This document shows positions 62,331-64,000 of a stretch of DNA of 64,000 bases, in pieces; within the stretch, counting starts at the first letter, position 1; each line of letters begins with the position of its first letter. Below the pieces are notes generated by a model that worked only from the letters and a program-made list of their open reading frames with translations, did not search any database and was not told the DNA's origin. Source of the DNA: Candidatus Gastranaerophilales bacterium (lineage in GTDB: Bacteria; Cyanobacteriota; Vampirovibrionia; Gastranaerophilales; Gastranaerophilaceae); contig CALVHA010000001.1 in assembly GCA_944327255.1 (NCBI GenBank), positions 1-64,000 of the forward strand, in the 5' to 3' direction. A program made the translations under genes and the position numbers.

Positions 62331-63137
62331 ATGGGATTTGCACAATTAGCACGAGTACTGGTAAGAGAAATCGGAAAAGGAAATTCTTACAGAAAAATTT
62401 TGACACAAAAAATGAATGACAAACATTTTATCAAAGTATTTGACCAATCTGGAAACACCTTGGTTAATAGGGTTAAAACTTTTGCAAAATCTGTTGTTGG
62501 TGATAAAAAGGTTATTACCAGAAAAGAAGTCGCATTATTTGATAATTTAGACGGCTCTAATACCGGTTATAAGGCAAATTTTGACAGGGTTTATAATTCA
62601 GCCGGCGAACTGGCCGGAACAAGGCATATTGAATATTCCGCAGTAACCAAGGGGCAAGAGAATCCGTTATTGCTGATTGATACAAAAAATTATTTCAAAA
62701 CAAAGCAGGGACCGGAAGACTGTTCTGTGACAAAGCAGGTTATTGAAGGCAAAAATCGCCGTTTCTGGACAAAGTATGGGAATTTAGGCTCTCGTATAAA
62801 CGGTGAAAAATTATCTAAAAATAAACATGAACAGGGTTATGACGGATTTTTCAATGTTTTAGGTTTACCAATGCCGTTAGAGTCCGGTGATATGGGTTTA
62901 TTATCCTATGGAGGGAAAAACATTCCGCGTTCTATTAAAGAAATGTGCAGAGTATCAGAAAAGCATTATATTGAGTGGCATGAACCCTTTGGATGGGACA
63001 TAGAAACAATCAAAAAACGTTATCCAAATTATTTCACGGGGAATCCCCATTTAAAGATTCCTCTCTGGCGCACCCATACCGGGCAGGCAGAAGACTTATT
63101 AAAGCCGCAAATATCGGATTTAGACAAATTTATATAG
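62331..63137 (+). CDS. Hypothetical protein, unknown function
   Basis: A 268-aa basic protein, MGFAQLARVLVREIGKGNSY at the N-terminus, with beta-rich middle (VYNSAGELAGTRHIEYSAVT) and a Trp/His-containing C-terminus (KHYIEWHEPFGWDIETIKKR). No signal peptide, membrane helix or known motif. Start: ATG at 62331, nine bases after AAGGAG; a weaker ATG lies 12 codons upstream. It pairs with the gene at 63152, 14 bases downstream. Probably lineage-specific. Confidence 0.65.
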   Translation: MGFAQLARVLVREIGKGNSYRKILTQKMNDKHFIKVFDQSGNTLVNRVKTFAKSVVGDKKVITRKEVALFDNLDGSNTGYKANFDRVYNSAGELAGTRHIEYSAVTKGQENPLLLIDTKNYFKTKQGPEDCSVTKQVIEGKNRRFWTKYGNLGSRINGEKLSKNKHEQGYDGFFNVLGLPMPLESGDMGLLSYGGKNIPRSIKEMCRVSEKHYIEWHEPFGWDIETIKKRYPNYFTGNPHLKIPLWRTHTGQAEDLLKPQISDLDKFI

Positions 63138-63151
63138 AAAGGAGATTATTT

Positions 63152-63445
63152 ATGGACTTAACATTTTCCAGGAGACCAATCGCATTAAACGGACAGCCTG
63201 TAACCAGAGGTCTATTACCGGTAAAAGGAGCCAGACCTTCCTTAATTAAGCGTTTGACGTATGATCAACCTGAAAACAATTTGACAGATAAATTTATTAA
63301 CATATTCAGGCTTGAAGATACCAAGGGATTAAAAGGGTTGGATTTGCTTGAAACACGACTTAAGAATCTTGTATCTGTTTACTATAATCCTTTTGCCACA
63401 ATTGAATATTGGAAACAAGCATTATTTAATGGAAATATTCTCTAA
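63152..63445 (+). CDS. Hypothetical protein, possibly truncated
   Basis: A 97-aa protein (MDLTFSRRPIALNGQPVTRG...) ending at TAA 63443. AAAGGAG lies eight bases before ATG. The same frame stays open for 45 more codons after the stop. A segment LKGLDLLETRLKNLVSVYYN looks helical. Family not recognised; it may be the surviving N-terminal part of a protein of about 143 residues. Confidence 0.6.
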   Translation: MDLTFSRRPIALNGQPVTRGLLPVKGARPSLIKRLTYDQPENNLTDKFINIFRLEDTKGLKGLDLLETRLKNLVSVYYNPFATIEYWKQALFNGNIL

Positions 63446-63583
63446 ACTGTCCGAAAATGCTTAAGAGCCTCCAATGCACTAAAAATTGTCTTGAAAGACT
63501 TAAAGTGGTTTCAGGAAAACCGTAAATGGTGGCAAAAAAGTGCGGATGGCAAAGCGGAAGCCTTTGCCCGTAAAGCTTTTTAG
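63446..63583 (+). other. In-frame open extension after the 63152 gene
   Basis: In the frame of the preceding gene, 45 codons follow its TAA without a stop and end at TAG 63581. They read as plausible protein, including VLKDLKWFQENRKWWQKSAD and GKAEAFARKAF. No start codon with a ribosome site occurs within. It could be the C-terminus lost through a nonsense change, or chance openness. Confidence 0.35.
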
Positions 63584-63658
63584 CGTGAGTAATCCAAGAC
63601 AAAGAATGTTCCGAGTATATTCGATGTAAAGTTGTATATAAGTACCCGTTCTTTCAGG

Positions 63659-63687
63659 TTGAAAAATTACGGCTTATTGTGTACAAT
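63659..63687 (+). promoter_or_regulatory. Promoter of the right-edge partial gene
   Basis: TTGAAA, 17-base spacer, TACAAT; leader of about 12 bases with GAGG before GTG 63706. Confidence 0.65.
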
Positions 63688-63705
63688 CAATTTTGTGAGG
63701 TTGAT

Positions 63706-64000
63706 GTGAAAAGAAATGTTTTTAAACTTTTTGTAAATAAACTTCTTGCCTATCCTTTATGGGTAAAACAAGCTGTTTATTATCGTTTGTACCAGAATAT
63801 GAAAGAAAATTACTGTGAAAGTTACATTATCAAAAACATTGATAATATTTTTGCAATGCATATTCCAACCTTGACTTTTCAGGGGAAAAATGAACTATGG
63901 GATAAGGCTGGAGGACTTGACAGTAATATTTACAACTTTTTAAAGTATGTTCATAGTGAATACAATATTTTAGAAATTGCACTTAATATGTTTTTATCAA
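63706..64000 (+). CDS. Hypothetical protein, partial at window edge
   Basis: An open frame from GTG 63706 (GAGG five bases upstream) runs off the window: 98 codons, MKRNVFKLFVNKLLAYPLWV..., then ESYIIKNIDNIFAMHIPTLT. Basic N-terminus, no clear signal peptide or known motif in the visible part. It has its own promoter. Function cannot be judged from the fragment. Confidence 0.55.
   Translation, partial: MKRNVFKLFVNKLLAYPLWVKQAVYYRLYQNMKENYCESYIIKNIDNIFAMHIPTLTFQGKNELWDKAGGLDSNIYNFLKYVHSEYNILEIALNMFLS

Noticed and set aside
21961..63445. Two in-frame TAA codons taken as hints of stop-codon reassignment
   Set aside because: Nearly all intact genes here (rpsU, pyk, gmk, clpP and others) end at TAA at the expected length, so TAA is an ordinary stop.
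1..64000. Searched by eye for CRISPR arrays, insertion sequences, prophage genes, rRNA and integrase/att signatures
   Set aside because: No repeated spacer arrays, transposase or integrase motifs, phage structural genes or rRNA segments were seen; the tRNA-Gln has no adjacent integrase or repeated 3' end.

Overview
The window is an AT-rich, densely coded bacterial chromosome segment: about 55 protein genes, one tRNA, and no rRNA, prophage, IS element or CRISPR array that I can recognise. The gene set points to a diderm, probably fermentative anaerobe. There is a TolC/MacA/MacB-type exporter, an AsmA-like envelope protein, an SLH-domain protein, a VKOR-thioredoxin fusion, type IV pilin-like proteins with the FTLAEVLIT(I/L)GIIGVVAA signature, and an acyl-CoA dehydratase activase-related protein. 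Together with several lineage-restricted-looking hypotheticals this fits best with the non-photosynthetic sister group of Cyanobacteria (Melainabacteria/Vampirovibrionia, probably Gastranaerophilales). That placement is an inference from gene content, not a computed phylogeny.

Layout. 1-9.2 kb: AsmA-like protein, CtpA protease and a pilin-like protein on the minus strand; a Cys-rich small protein, a trypsin-like protease and a PhoR/WalK-like histidine kinase on the plus strand. 9.2-21.6 kb: TPR protein, a LeuA/NifV-family synthase, a second pilin-like gene behind a poly-G tract, SLH protein, pyruvate kinase, MiaB, a secreted Cys-rich protein, a uridine kinase-like protein, rpsU, a dehydratase-activase-related protein and a NifX-like protein. 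21.7-33.2 kb: tRNA-Gln(CTG), an AraC regulator broken by an in-frame stop, an HbpS/GlcG-like protein, two hypotheticals, a Pro-rich secreted protein, UbiA prenyltransferase, MutS2, an M16 peptidase and a TPM protein. 33.2-39.9 kb: a four-gene efflux operon and a second histidine kinase. 39.9-45.9 kb: gmk-coaBC-nif3-like-lysA-cdaA-yitT, tightly packed. 46-54 kb: glycosyltransferases, two unknown proteins, then pgpH-ybeY-dgkA. 54-64 kb: a second M16 peptidase, EF-hand protein, ClpP, PepA, QueH, VKOR-DsbA fusion and unrecognised genes at the right edge.

How the genes relate. CdaA makes c-di-AMP and PgpH should degrade it, so both ends of that signalling pathway are present. The TolC/MacA/MacB cluster is a complete tripartite pump. 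Envelope protein quality control is represented by CtpA, the HtrA-like protease, two M16 peptidases and the VKOR fusion for disulfide formation. tRNA modification is represented by MiaB and QueH.

Most notable signals. (i) The second pilin-like gene has a good promoter and Shine-Dalgarno/ATG separated from the pilin frame by a run of 12 G, arranged so that tract length would switch expression; as assembled it is out of frame. (ii) Six genes have a -10 hexamer exactly 6 (once 7) bases before the start codon and no Shine-Dalgarno, so they look leaderless; two of them are divergent and share a 14-bp, near-symmetric promoter region. (iii) An AraC-family gene has an in-frame TAA, and a 97-codon gene of unknown function is followed in frame by 45 open codons. 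(iv) There is an orphan minus-strand terminator next to a perfect 20-bp palindrome containing a TACAnnTGTA core.
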